The notes: generated from the sequence alone by a model not told the origin. 6,148 nt of DNA from Flavobacteriales bacterium (GCA_024959975.1 JANXFM010000118.1:1-6148); one strand, 5' to 3'. Shown: positions 1-5,977, counted from the stretch's first letter. Translations and numbers: made by a program.

Positions 1-320
1 TTGGCACCTCCAATGTTGAAGTTAAAATGGGCTTACGCTACAAACCTTTCGTGTTCACTGAGCAGGGAGTTGCTCAATTATCAAGTGTATTAAAAAGTCC
101 CAGAGCCATACAGGTAAATATTCACATTATTCGTTTGTTTACTAAAATGCGTCGGTTTATTATGGACAATGAAGTATTACTTCGAAAAATTGAATTGATA
201 GAAGGGAAATTAAAAGTGAATGATTCTACAATTAAAGAAGTATTACAATATCTACAATCATTAAATTCAACGAATAAGAATAGGGAAAAAATGGGTTACA
301 AATTGCCCGGTAAAAATTAA
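1..320 (+). CDS. ORF6N domain-containing protein, C-terminal part (5' end outside window)
   Basis: The frame is open from position 3 to the TAA at 318-320 and continues off the left edge, so the ATG at 27 is internal and not a true start. The visible 105 residues begin GTSNVEVKMGLRY, followed by FVFTEQGVAQLSSVL (residues 16-30) and a helix around RAIQVNIHIIRLFTKMR (34-50). This is the typical second half of the ORF6N domain, a DNA-binding module found in phage and chromosomal anti-repressor-like proteins. Residues 55-90 are charged and probably helical or coiled coil, as is common after ORF6N domains. The tail is Lys/Asn-rich. It converges on ispD, and the coding regions overlap by 4 bases. 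The family is often linked to prophages and mobile islands, but no other phage gene is visible here. The exact cellular role is unknown. Whether the missing N-terminal half is intact cannot be judged. Confidence 0.8.
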   Translation, partial: GTSNVEVKMGLRYKPFVFTEQGVAQLSSVLKSPRAIQVNIHIIRLFTKMRRFIMDNEVLLRKIELIEGKLKVNDSTIKEVLQYLQSLNSTNKNREKMGYKLPGKN

Positions 321-323
321 CCC
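284..323 (-). terminator. Possible weak rho-independent terminator of ispD
   Basis: Read on the minus strand, GGGTTA (323-318) can pair with TAACCC (298-293) across a 19-base loop. A run of six T follows, after one A (291-286). The stem is short and the loop long, and the ispD stop codon lies partly in the left arm, so this is a modest candidate. It lies within the end of the convergent ORF6N gene. No U-tract follows the hairpin on the plus strand, so it would not serve that gene. Confidence 0.3.
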
Positions 324-982
324 TTCAAAATAGCCTCAGCTAATAGCAAATCTTTAGGGGTCGTAATTTTAATATTAGAGCTCTCACCTTCAAAAAGATG
401 AACCTTTTCGCCCAAAGCTTCCACCACAGAAGCGTCATCGGTAAAGGTAGGTCGTTCTTCTTGCTGATAAGCTTTATGAAGCAGGTCTGACAAAAAACAC
501 TGTGGTGTTTGTACCGAATAATACTGACTGCGATCAAGTGCTTTACTATCATCACCGATCACCATACGAATAGATTCTGACACCGGACAAACCGGAATAA
601 CGGCATGATTAGATTCAGCCTCTTTGTACAAATTCAAAATAAAATCCGGGCTGATTAATGGTCGTACGCCATCATGCACCGCAATAATGGATTCTCCAAC
701 ACAAAGTTGTAAACCATTTTTTACGGATTGAAATCTGCTTATTCCACCTTCACATATTTGATGTGGAATATTGAAATGGTGTTTATGACAAAGTGTGGCC
801 CAGGCACTGTGATGAGATTTTGGTAAAACAACAACACTATGAATCGAAGATCCGGCGCTGTAAAATTTTTCAATCGTATGCATCAATACAGGCCTCCCAT
901 TCAATTCCATGAATTGCTTGGGAACAGGGCTTTTCATTCTTTGCCCGCTACCTCCGGCTACTATGATTGCGTATCGTTTCAT
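317..982 (-). CDS. ispD: 2-C-methyl-D-erythritol 4-phosphate cytidylyltransferase (IspD)
   Basis: IspD transfers CMP from CTP to 2-C-methyl-D-erythritol 4-phosphate, giving CDP-methylerythritol in the cytoplasmic MEP isoprenoid pathway. The 221-residue protein has the N-terminal nucleotide-binding loop AGGSGQRM (9-16) with Arg15, then PKQF with Lys22, matching the catalytic Arg and Lys of the family. Further family motifs are EGGISRFQSVKNGL (78-91), HDGVRPLIS (103-111) with Asp104, DRS with Arg151, QTPQ (158-161), TDDASVVE (181-188) and NIKITTPKDL (203-212) with Lys205. The length fits a stand-alone enzyme with no IspF fusion. I chose the ATG at 982 because MKRYAIIVAGG is the usual family N-terminus. 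A TTG at 994 would add only four residues (MYLE). A strong terminator at 1040-1075 separates it from queA, so it probably has its own promoter in the AT-rich gap, though I see no clear one. Its 3' end overlaps the convergent ORF6N gene by 4 bases. Confidence 0.95.
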   Translation of the reverse strand: MKRYAIIVAGGSGQRMKSPVPKQFMELNGRPVLMHTIEKFYSAGSSIHSVVVLPKSHHSAWATLCHKHHFNIPHQICEGGISRFQSVKNGLQLCVGESIIAVHDGVRPLISPDFILNLYKEAESNHAVIPVCPVSESIRMVIGDDSKALDRSQYYSVQTPQCFLSDLLHKAYQQEERPTFTDDASVVEALGEKVHLFEGESSNIKITTPKDLLLAEAILKG

Positions 983-1039
983 TTCTAAGTACAAAGTACT
1001 GTGTAGCTTTTAATCTTTAAAATTTAACTTATTCAAAAC

Positions 1040-1075
1040 AAAAAAAGCTAAAAGATTAGACATCTCTTAGCTTTT
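1040..1075 (-). terminator. Rho-independent terminator after queA
   Basis: On the minus strand, positions 1075-1062 pair with 1056-1043 in a 14-bp stem with one A:C mismatch (1052/1066) and a 5-base loop (1061-1057). A T-tract interrupted only by one G follows (the A-rich run at 1046-1036 on the plus strand). It starts about 25 bases after the queA stop at 1100. The hairpin plus U-tract geometry is classic and oriented to end transcripts from queA. An extra copy of the arm, TAGCTTTT, occurs at 1004-1011. Confidence 0.85.
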
Positions 1076-1099
1076 CTGTAAAAATATTGTTTTTACCAA

Positions 1100-2149
1100 T
1101 TACAAGATCAACATGGCATCACCATAAGTAAAGAAATTGTATTTCTCTTTTATGGCTTCCGCATAGGCCTTTTTCAGCAGTTCAAAACCACAGAAAGCCG
1201 CGGTATGCATCATTAATGTTGACTTAGGAGTGTGTAAATTCGTAATCATACAATTCGGAATTTTAAACTCATACGGAGGGAAAATGAACTTATTTGTCCA
1301 TCCATCAAATGGGTTAAGTGTTCCATGTGTAGAAACAGAACTTTCAATGGCTCTTAGAGTCGTTGTACCCACAGCACAAATTCTTTTTTTCTCTTTAAGT
1401 GCATTATTCACAATATTACAAGCTTCTTCATTAATGGAAATCTTCTCAGACTCCATCTTATGTTTAGATAAATCTTCAACCTCTACCGGACGGAAAGTCC
1501 CCAAACCAACATGAAGAGTCACTTCAGCAAAATCAATTCCTTTAATCTCCAAACGTTTTAACAGATGCTTACTAAAGTGCAGTCCTGCAGTAGGTGCAGC
1601 AACAGCGCCCTGCTCTTTTGCATAGACCGTTTGATACCGCTCTTTATCTTCCGCATCAGGATCGCGATCGATGTACTTTGGAAGTGGAGTTTCTCCCAGT
1701 TCATTCAATTTTTCTCTGAACGCTTCGTACGAACCATCAAATAAAAATCGCAATGTTCGTCCTCTGGAAGTTGTATTATCAATAACCTCAGCAACTAAAG
1801 AGCCATCTTTACCAAAATACAATTTGTTACCAATACGTATTTTTCTTGCCGGGTCAACTAAAACATCCCAAAGACGATTATCTTCATTTAACTCCCGTAA
1901 TAAGAAAACTTCAATTCTAGCACCTGTTTTTTCTTTATTTCCATACATGCGTGCAGGAAAAACTTTGGTGTTATTCAAGATAATAACATCCTGATTATCA
2001 AAATAATCAATGAGGTCTTTAAATTGTCTGTGTTCAATTTTACCCGTATCGCGATGTACCACCATCAATCTAGACTCGTCGCGGTTTTTTGTTGGTCTTT
2101 TAGCCAACAACTCTTCCGGCAACTCGTAGCTGAAGTGGGAAAGTTTCAT
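1100..2149 (-). CDS. queA: S-adenosylmethionine:tRNA ribosyltransferase-isomerase (QueA)
   Basis: QueA transfers and isomerises the ribosyl group of S-adenosylmethionine onto 7-aminomethyl-7-deazaguanine at tRNA wobble position 34, forming epoxyqueuosine. The protein is complete and shows family motifs throughout: LNNTKVFPARM (58-68), GARIEVFLL (76-84), WDVLVDPARK (94-103), GETPLPKYI (152-160), RYQTVYA (171-177), GAVAAPTAGLHF (181-192), HVGLGTFRPV (213-222), VGTTTLRAIES (260-270), HTPKSTLMM (306-314) and the C-terminal YGDAMLIL. I chose the ATG at 2149 because MKLSHFSYELPEELLAKRP matches the usual N-terminus and gives 349 residues, the length I recall for flavobacterial QueA. An ATG at 2161 would add MITK and cannot be excluded, since neither has a Shine-Dalgarno sequence. 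The segment MHTAAFCG (314-321) is slightly unusual against the more common pattern resembling MLVSAFAG, but does not suggest loss of function. It lies 57-69 bases after truB and has a promoter match in that gap. A strong terminator follows. Confidence 0.96.
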   Translation of the reverse strand: MKLSHFSYELPEELLAKRPTKNRDESRLMVVHRDTGKIEHRQFKDLIDYFDNQDVIILNNTKVFPARMYGNKEKTGARIEVFLLRELNEDNRLWDVLVDPARKIRIGNKLYFGKDGSLVAEVIDNTTSRGRTLRFLFDGSYEAFREKLNELGETPLPKYIDRDPDAEDKERYQTVYAKEQGAVAAPTAGLHFSKHLLKRLEIKGIDFAEVTLHVGLGTFRPVEVEDLSKHKMESEKISINEEACNIVNNALKEKKRICAVGTTTLRAIESSVSTHGTLNPFDGWTNKFIFPPYEFKIPNCMITNLHTPKSTLMMHTAAFCGFELLKKAYAEAIKEKYNFFTYGDAMLIL

Positions 2150-2185
2150 TTTGGTGATCATAGAACGTCTATTTTTTTAAGCATG

Positions 2186-2220
2186 CAAATATAGGAAATA
2201 AAATAAAATTTTACGAAATT
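2186..2220 (-). promoter_or_regulatory. queA: Candidate Bacteroidota-type promoter for queA
   Basis: On the minus strand TATATTTG (2193-2186) matches the Bacteroidota -7 consensus TAnnTTTG at every fixed position. Exactly 20 bases upstream of it lies AATTTCG (2220-2214), a weak version of the -33 TTTG element that overlaps the truB stop codon. Transcription would begin near 2180, giving a short leader before the queA ATG at 2161 or 2149. The very AT-rich spacer also fits. If used, queA can be expressed separately from truB. Confidence 0.55.
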
Positions 2221-2914
2221 ATGGTGACTTCATCACATCCTCAAAGTCTTGGATATCAATCGCATTTTTTATTGAGTACACGCCAATTCTTGTTCTTTGC
2301 AATTTACATAACCAGGCACCACTATTCAGCGCCCTGCCAATATCGTATGCAAGAGAACGAATGTAAGTCCCTTTACTACATGCCACTCGAAACTTAACAT
2401 AAGGCATTTCAATACTTAGAATTTCCAATTCTTTAATGCTGATACTTCTGGGTTTTATTTCGATGTCTTTTCCTTTTCGAGCACTTTCATACAGTTTTTT
2501 TCCTCCTACTTTAATTGCCGAAAAAATCGGAGGGTATTGCTGTGTATCGCCAAGGAAGGTAAGAATTGTTTTTGTAATTAAGTCATTATTAATGTGTTTC
2601 GTTCCATAAAAATAGTTCTCTACGGTTTCCCCATCATAACTTGGGGTCGTTGCCCCTAGCTTTATGGTGGCGATGTATTCTTTTTGGGCAGCTTGGTATT
2701 GATCTATTTCTTTGGTCTTTTTTCCGGTACAAATAATCATTAAACCTGTGGCCAAAGGATCTAAAGTTCCGGCATGACCAACTTTTATCTTTTTTACCTG
2801 AAGCTTTCTTTTAATTAGCCAACGCAACTTGTTTACCACCTGAAAACTCGTCCAATGGATGGGTTTATTGATGAGTAAAACTTCACCTTCTTTAAATTGA
2901 AATTCTTTTTTCAT
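2219..2914 (-). CDS. truB: tRNA pseudouridine(55) synthase (TruB)
   Basis: TruB isomerises uridine-55 in the T-loop of tRNAs to pseudouridine. The 231-residue protein carries the catalytic motif KVGHAGTLDPLATGLMI (44-60), with nucleophile Asp52. Also visible are the N-terminal LLINKPIHWTSFQVVNKLRW (13-32), the KEY segment with Tyr80, LGATTPSYDGE (86-96), YPPIFSAIKVGGKKLYE (127-143) and CSKGTYIRSLAYDIG (179-193) with conserved Arg186. The protein ends soon after the LQRTRIG motif (205-211). It therefore lacks the C-terminal PUA-type domain of the longer E. coli enzyme, which I recall as normal for flavobacterial TruB. The ATG at 2914 starts the conserved region without excess. It lies 43 bases after hemL and just before queA. 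truB-queA adjacency is common in Bacteroidota. I see no promoter match in the hemL-truB gap, so cotranscription with hemL is plausible but unproven. Confidence 0.96.
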   Translation of the reverse strand: MKKEFQFKEGEVLLINKPIHWTSFQVVNKLRWLIKRKLQVKKIKVGHAGTLDPLATGLMIICTGKKTKEIDQYQAAQKEYIATIKLGATTPSYDGETVENYFYGTKHINNDLITKTILTFLGDTQQYPPIFSAIKVGGKKLYESARKGKDIEIKPRSISIKELEILSIEMPYVKFRVACSKGTYIRSLAYDIGRALNSGAWLCKLQRTRIGVYSIKNAIDIQDFEDVMKSP

Positions 2915-2957
2915 TAGATTCGTAAAAGGGCTGTTTCAAGATATCCTATGTACAAAC

Positions 2958-4241
2958 TCATGCTTCAATTTCCTGAATTGTTTCGTCTAGAGCCTGAATC
3001 GTTTTGTCAAGCAATTCTTTACTGTGTGTACGGGCAATAAATAAAGTTTCAAAAGCCGAGGGAGCTAAGTAGACCCCTCTTTTCAACATTCCATGGAATA
3101 CTTTTTTGAAATAGTCAGCATCTGCAGCACAAGCGTCATCAAAATTCACTACTTCATCAATATTAAAGTGAAAACTTATCATCGACCCTAAACGATTAAT
3201 ACAAACCTTTAAATTGTACTTATCAAATACCTGTCGCATTCCTTTTTCAAGGTATGCTGTCTTTTCTTCCAAGGCTTCAAAAATGGCCGGATCATCGTTT
3301 AGCTCTTTCAAAAGCGTGTACCCGCAAGACATAGCCAATGGGTTTCCTGAAAGTGTTCCGGCTTGGTAAACAGGCCCCAAGGGAGCTACCATATTCATAA
3401 TCTCCTCTTTACCACCAAAAGCACCTACGGGCAATCCGCCACCAATAACCTTCCCCATACAAACCATGTCAGGTTGAATGTTGAATCGTTTGTGTGCACC
3501 ACCTGCAGAAAGACGGAAACCAGTCATTACCTCATCAAAAATTAAAACAACTCCGTGTTGATCACAAAGCTTGCGCAAGCCTTCTAAAAATCCCTCTTTA
3601 GGAGGAATGCAACCCATATTTCCCGCAACAGGTTCTAATATGATGGCTGCTACTTCATCTTTATTATTCGTAAGAATTTCTTCTACCTGAGCCAAATCGT
3701 TGTAACGAGCAAGAAGTGTGTCTTTGGCTGTGCCACTTGTTACTCCGGGAGAATTTGGCACGCCTAAAGTGATGGCTCCGGAACCTGCTTTGATCAGAAA
3801 AGCATCTGCATGTCCGTGATAGCATCCTTCAAACTTGATGAACTTCTCGCGATCTGTGTAAGCTCGCGCTACGCGAATGGCACTCATACAAGCCTCCGTA
3901 CCTGAATTTACCATACGCACCTTGTCAACACCCGGCATCATCTCGCAGATAAGTTCTGCAATATTCGTTTCTAGCTCCGTTGGAGCTCCAAAAGAAGTAG
4001 ATCTGTCCGCAGCATTTTTTAATGCATCTAATACCGGCGGGTAACTATGACCTAAGATCATGGGGCCCCAGGAACCGATGAAATCAATGTATTCTTTGCC
4101 TTCAACATCAATCATTATTGATCCTTTGGCCTCTCTAAAGAAAACGGGGGTTCCGCCAACCGATTTAAAGGCGCGAACCGGCGAGTTTACTCCACCGGGA
4201 ATAAAAATTTGAGCTCTTTCAAAGAGTTCTTTACTTGTCAT
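2958..4241 (-). CDS. hemL: Glutamate-1-semialdehyde 2,1-aminomutase (HemL)
   Basis: HemL is a PLP enzyme that converts glutamate-1-semialdehyde to 5-aminolevulinate, the tetrapyrrole precursor in the C5 (glutamyl-tRNA) pathway. The 427-residue protein is full length. It begins with the family signature IPGGVNSPVRAFKSVGG (14-30). Then come YIDFIGSWGPMILGH (51-65), the cofactor loop NSGTEACMSAIRVAR (112-126), YHGHAD (141-146), the gating-loop stretch GSGAITLGVPNSPGV (153-167), the PLP-ring aspartate Asp236 in FDEVMTGFR, and the Schiff-base lysine Lys264 in CMGKVIGGGLPVGAFGG (261-277). GTLSGNPLAMSCG (295-307) and GVYLAPSAFE (389-398) complete the fold-type I aminotransferase pattern. The signature with GVNSPVRAF and the gating loop distinguishes it from other class-III aminotransferases. 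The ATG at 4241 matches the usual N-terminus. It follows hemB, the next enzyme in the pathway, by 88 bases, which supports coordinated expression. There is no clear promoter in the gap. Confidence 0.97.
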   Translation of the reverse strand: MTSKELFERAQIFIPGGVNSPVRAFKSVGGTPVFFREAKGSIMIDVEGKEYIDFIGSWGPMILGHSYPPVLDALKNAADRSTSFGAPTELETNIAELICEMMPGVDKVRMVNSGTEACMSAIRVARAYTDREKFIKFEGCYHGHADAFLIKAGSGAITLGVPNSPGVTSGTAKDTLLARYNDLAQVEEILTNNKDEVAAIILEPVAGNMGCIPPKEGFLEGLRKLCDQHGVVLIFDEVMTGFRLSAGGAHKRFNIQPDMVCMGKVIGGGLPVGAFGGKEEIMNMVAPLGPVYQAGTLSGNPLAMSCGYTLLKELNDDPAIFEALEEKTAYLEKGMRQVFDKYNLKVCINRLGSMISFHFNIDEVVNFDDACAADADYFKKVFHGMLKRGVYLAPSAFETLFIARTHSKELLDKTIQALDETIQEIEA

Positions 4242-4254
4242 AATCAGACTGATT
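4242..4254. repeat. 13-base palindrome directly before hemL start
   Basis: AATCAG-A-CTGATT is a perfect 6-bp inverted repeat around one base, touching the hemL start codon (minus-strand positions -1 to -13). In RNA a one-base loop would be strained, so a protein-binding site or chance is more likely than a stable hairpin. No second copy was noticed. Confidence 0.3.
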
Positions 4255-4329
4255 TTTTATGTTTTATCCGTAGGTAGATTTACTTTATGAACTAATCACT
4301 TCTATTTCCTGAGAGCTGTGAGCCGACCG

Positions 4330-5313
4330 TCAGGCTTTCAATATTCTCGCAATATCTTTGGCGAAATAACTGGCAATTAAATCTGCTCCGGCACGTTTAA
4401 ATCCAATCACAGATTCAAGCATTGCCTCTTCAAGGTTTAGCCACCCTTTTTCGGCTGCAGCGTGCATCATTGAGAACTCCCCTGACACCTGATATGCTGC
4501 AACGGGAACATCAAACTTTTCTTTTACCAATCGTACCATATCTAAATAAGGCATCCCCGGTTTTACCATAATAATATCAGCACCTTCCTGAATATCTAAG
4601 GCGCATTCTCGAAGGCCTTCTTCAGCATTGGCAGGATCCATTTGGTACGTTTTTTTATCTCCAAATCCCGGAGCAGAATCTAGTGCATCCCGGAATGGGC
4701 CGTAAAAACAAGAAGCATATTTTACCGAATAAGACATAATTCCCACATTCGGAAAATCATTTTCCTCTAAGACCTCACGTATGTAGCCAATTCTACCGTC
4801 CATCATGTCCGAAGGAGCAACCATATCAGCTCCTGCTTGTGCATGTGTAAGTGCCATTTCCCCCAACATTTCAACGCTGGGGTCATTTACAATTTCCCCA
4901 TCCTCTACAATACCATCATGACCATTTGAAGAATATGGGTCTAAAGCGACATCCGTCATCACATACATCTCAGGGTGAAACTTTTTGATCGCTTTAATTG
5001 CTCTTTGCATCAATCCATCAGGATTTAATGCCTCGGAGCCTGTATTGTCTTTCAACTCATCGGGAACTTTAGCAAAAAGTAAAACACTTCGAAGCCCTAA
5101 ATCGTAACAGGCTTTTACTTCTTCGAGTAATAAATCGAGTGTAAAACGAAAATAACCCGGCATAGAAGCAATTTCTTCTTTTGCATTTTCACCTTCCATA
5201 AAAAATAGGGGAACAATGAAATCACTGGCCTGAATATGGTTTTCTTGTACCAAAGAGCGTATGGCTGCAGATTTACGCAGTCTACGCGGTCGAGAATATG
5301 GATGTACAGTCAT
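4330..5313 (-). CDS. hemB: Porphobilinogen synthase / delta-aminolevulinic acid dehydratase (HemB), Asp-rich metal site type
   Basis: HemB condenses two 5-aminolevulinate molecules to porphobilinogen, directly after HemL in tetrapyrrole synthesis. The 327-residue protein has RPRRLRKSAAIRSLVQE near the N-terminus, FIVPLFFMEG (32-41), and both active-site lysines: Lys198 in MSYSVKYAS and Lys251 in IMVKPGMPYLD. The signature VAAYQVSGEFSMM lies at 271-283. In the metal-binding segment DVALDPYSSNGHDG (121-134), the zinc-ligand cysteines of animal enzymes are replaced by Ala123, Asp125 and Asp133. This is the pattern of Mg2+/K+-dependent bacterial enzymes. I chose the ATG at 5313: the protein then has usual length and start, and a TATTTTTG promoter-like box (5331-5338) lies just upstream. 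An in-frame ATG at 5382 would add 23 basic residues unlike the family and overlap the upstream gene by 26 bases. The stop is TGA, 88 bases before hemL. Confidence 0.96.
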   Translation of the reverse strand: MTVHPYSRPRRLRKSAAIRSLVQENHIQASDFIVPLFFMEGENAKEEIASMPGYFRFTLDLLLEEVKACYDLGLRSVLLFAKVPDELKDNTGSEALNPDGLMQRAIKAIKKFHPEMYVMTDVALDPYSSNGHDGIVEDGEIVNDPSVEMLGEMALTHAQAGADMVAPSDMMDGRIGYIREVLEENDFPNVGIMSYSVKYASCFYGPFRDALDSAPGFGDKKTYQMDPANAEEGLRECALDIQEGADIIMVKPGMPYLDMVRLVKEKFDVPVAAYQVSGEFSMMHAAAEKGWLNLEEAMLESVIGFKRAGADLIASYFAKDIARILKA

Positions 5314-5330
5314 GCGAATGAATTTACTTG

Positions 5331-5338
5331 CAAAAATA
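5331..5338 (-). promoter_or_regulatory. hemB: Candidate -7 promoter element for hemB
   Basis: On the minus strand TATTTTTG matches TAnnTTTG at all fixed positions and lies 17 bases before the hemB ATG at 5313. No TTG-like -33 element is visible 19-21 bases further upstream, which weakens the call. If used, the transcript would start near 5325, after the alternative ATG at 5382, and so would exclude the longer HemB. Confidence 0.4.
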
Positions 5339-5356
5339 CGTTGAATTCCTGAATGT

Positions 5357-5833
5357 CTATGGTTTATGTGTGTCGATTTCATTCAAAGCCATCGCTTTTT
5401 GCCTGAGTTCGCCCTTTTCTAAAAGGTTGATGACTTGAAAACAGGCCTTGTGGAAGTCTTCTACGAAGTCTTCGATGATAAAAAGGCGTTTCCCTTCAAT
5501 TAAATCAAGATGTTGCTCTTTGTTTTGTTTTCTAGCGCATAAGGTAATAAACGCTCCTGTGCTACACATATGGCTCAAATTACATCTCAGCTGTTTGTAA
5601 AGCCAATGGTCATCATTCAACTGTTTGTACTCAATTGCAAAAAGTTGTTGTATGGCAAGATGAAACCTCTTTTTGGATTGTGCTTTTGCAGCAAGTGGCT
5701 TTTTGTCAATAAAAGCTCCCAGAGTTTCAATGCCCTGACTTACTAAAGAAAAAGTCGGAAAATAGAATTGACCATCTAGCAATTTTTGACTTTCTTCTAC
5801 CAGTCTGATTCGTATAAATTCTTCGTTTCTCAT
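5357..5833 (-). CDS. Uncharacterised 158-residue protein with Arg-x4-His motif (HEPN-like?)
   Basis: I do not recognise this family with confidence. The sequence starts at ATG 5833 and ends at TAG 5357-5359. It has no signal peptide or membrane segment and looks mostly alpha-helical and cytoplasmic. Residues 74-92 include WLYKQLRCNLSHMCSTG, giving Arg83-Cys-Asn85-Leu-Ser-His88. An R-x4-6-H motif with a polar residue near the Arg is the hallmark of HEPN-fold RNases and related helical proteins, and similar RCGL-x-H strings occur in other uncharacterised proteins I recall. The C-terminal part has FIIEDFVEDFHKACFQVINLLEKG (118-141), a likely helix. A HEPN relation is inference from one short motif. 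Toxin, RNase or structural roles are equally open, and no antitoxin or nucleotidyltransferase partner is adjacent. hemB follows 43 bases later. Its ATG sits right after a terminator hairpin and T-tract, an odd arrangement. There is no Shine-Dalgarno sequence. Confidence 0.8.
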   Translation of the reverse strand: MRNEEFIRIRLVEESQKLLDGQFYFPTFSLVSQGIETLGAFIDKKPLAAKAQSKKRFHLAIQQLFAIEYKQLNDDHWLYKQLRCNLSHMCSTGAFITLCARKQNKEQHLDLIEGKRLFIIEDFVEDFHKACFQVINLLEKGELRQKAMALNEIDTHKP

Positions 5834-5864
5834 AAAATAAAAAAAGCCTGTATTCCTACAGGCT
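5834..5864 (-). terminator. Strong rho-independent terminator after the NifU-family gene
   Basis: On the minus strand AGCCTGTA (5864-5857) and TACAGGCT (5852-5845) form a perfect 8-bp stem with a GGAA tetraloop (5856-5853). T7 counting the final stem base, then ATTTT, follows (5845-5834). It is oriented to end transcripts of the NifU-family gene, which stops at 5978. The T-tract runs into the ATG at 5833 of the next gene, so it could alternatively act as an attenuator or a translation-limiting hairpin for that gene. Confidence 0.85.
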
Positions 5865-5874
5865 CTTATGCTAG

Positions 5875-5963
5875 GTAGATAATCTAATGAAACTGATACT
5901 AAATTATTTATCTACGAACGGATGTTGCTCTAAACAACAAGTACAATTTACAGATAAATATCT
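5875..5963 (-). repeat. Nested and competing inverted repeats in the NifU-to-158-residue-gene gap
   Basis: The 113-base stretch between the terminator and the NifU stop holds several inverted repeats. GTAGATAA (5875-5882) can pair with TTATCTAC (5908-5915). TATTTATCT (5905-5913) can instead pair with AGATAAATA (5952-5960), enclosing a small TGTTG/CAACA hairpin (5923-5927 with 5935-5939). The segment 5905-5915 is shared, so the first two pairings exclude each other. AGATA-AA-TATCT (5952-5963) is also self-complementary. The stretch is AT-rich, so chance matches are possible. No minus-strand ATG occurs in it, and I see no gene. Confidence 0.35.
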
Positions 5964-5977
5964 TGAAACACAAATAG

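Noticed and set aside
340..555. Minus-strand reading frame of 71 residues in another frame of ispD
   Set aside because: It is a frame-shifted shadow of ispD, whose own frame carries all conserved motifs.
983..994. TTG start four codons upstream of the ispD ATG
   Set aside because: The ATG at 982 matches the family N-terminus, and a TTG start adds nothing conserved.
988..1000. AGTAC-AAA-GTACT inverted repeat upstream of ispD, containing TACTTTG on the minus strand
   Set aside because: The 5-bp arms are too short to stand out in this AT-rich gap, and TACTTTG is one base short of the TAnnTTTG promoter pattern.
1230..1514. Plus-strand reading frame of 94 residues inside queA
   Set aside because: It is antisense to highly conserved QueA motifs, has no recognisable domain, and is best explained as a shadow frame.
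1671..1994. Plus-strand reading frame of 107 residues inside queA
   Set aside because: It is also antisense to conserved queA coding sequence and resembles no known protein.
3363..3545. Plus-strand reading frame of 60 residues inside hemL
   Set aside because: It overlaps the PLP-lysine region of HemL in antisense and has no independent support.
4255..4329. Possible terminator or promoter in the hemB-hemL gap
   Set aside because: There is no stable stem followed by a T-tract and no TAnnTTTG match on the minus strand. Only imperfect short repeats such as GCCTGA/TCGGC are present.
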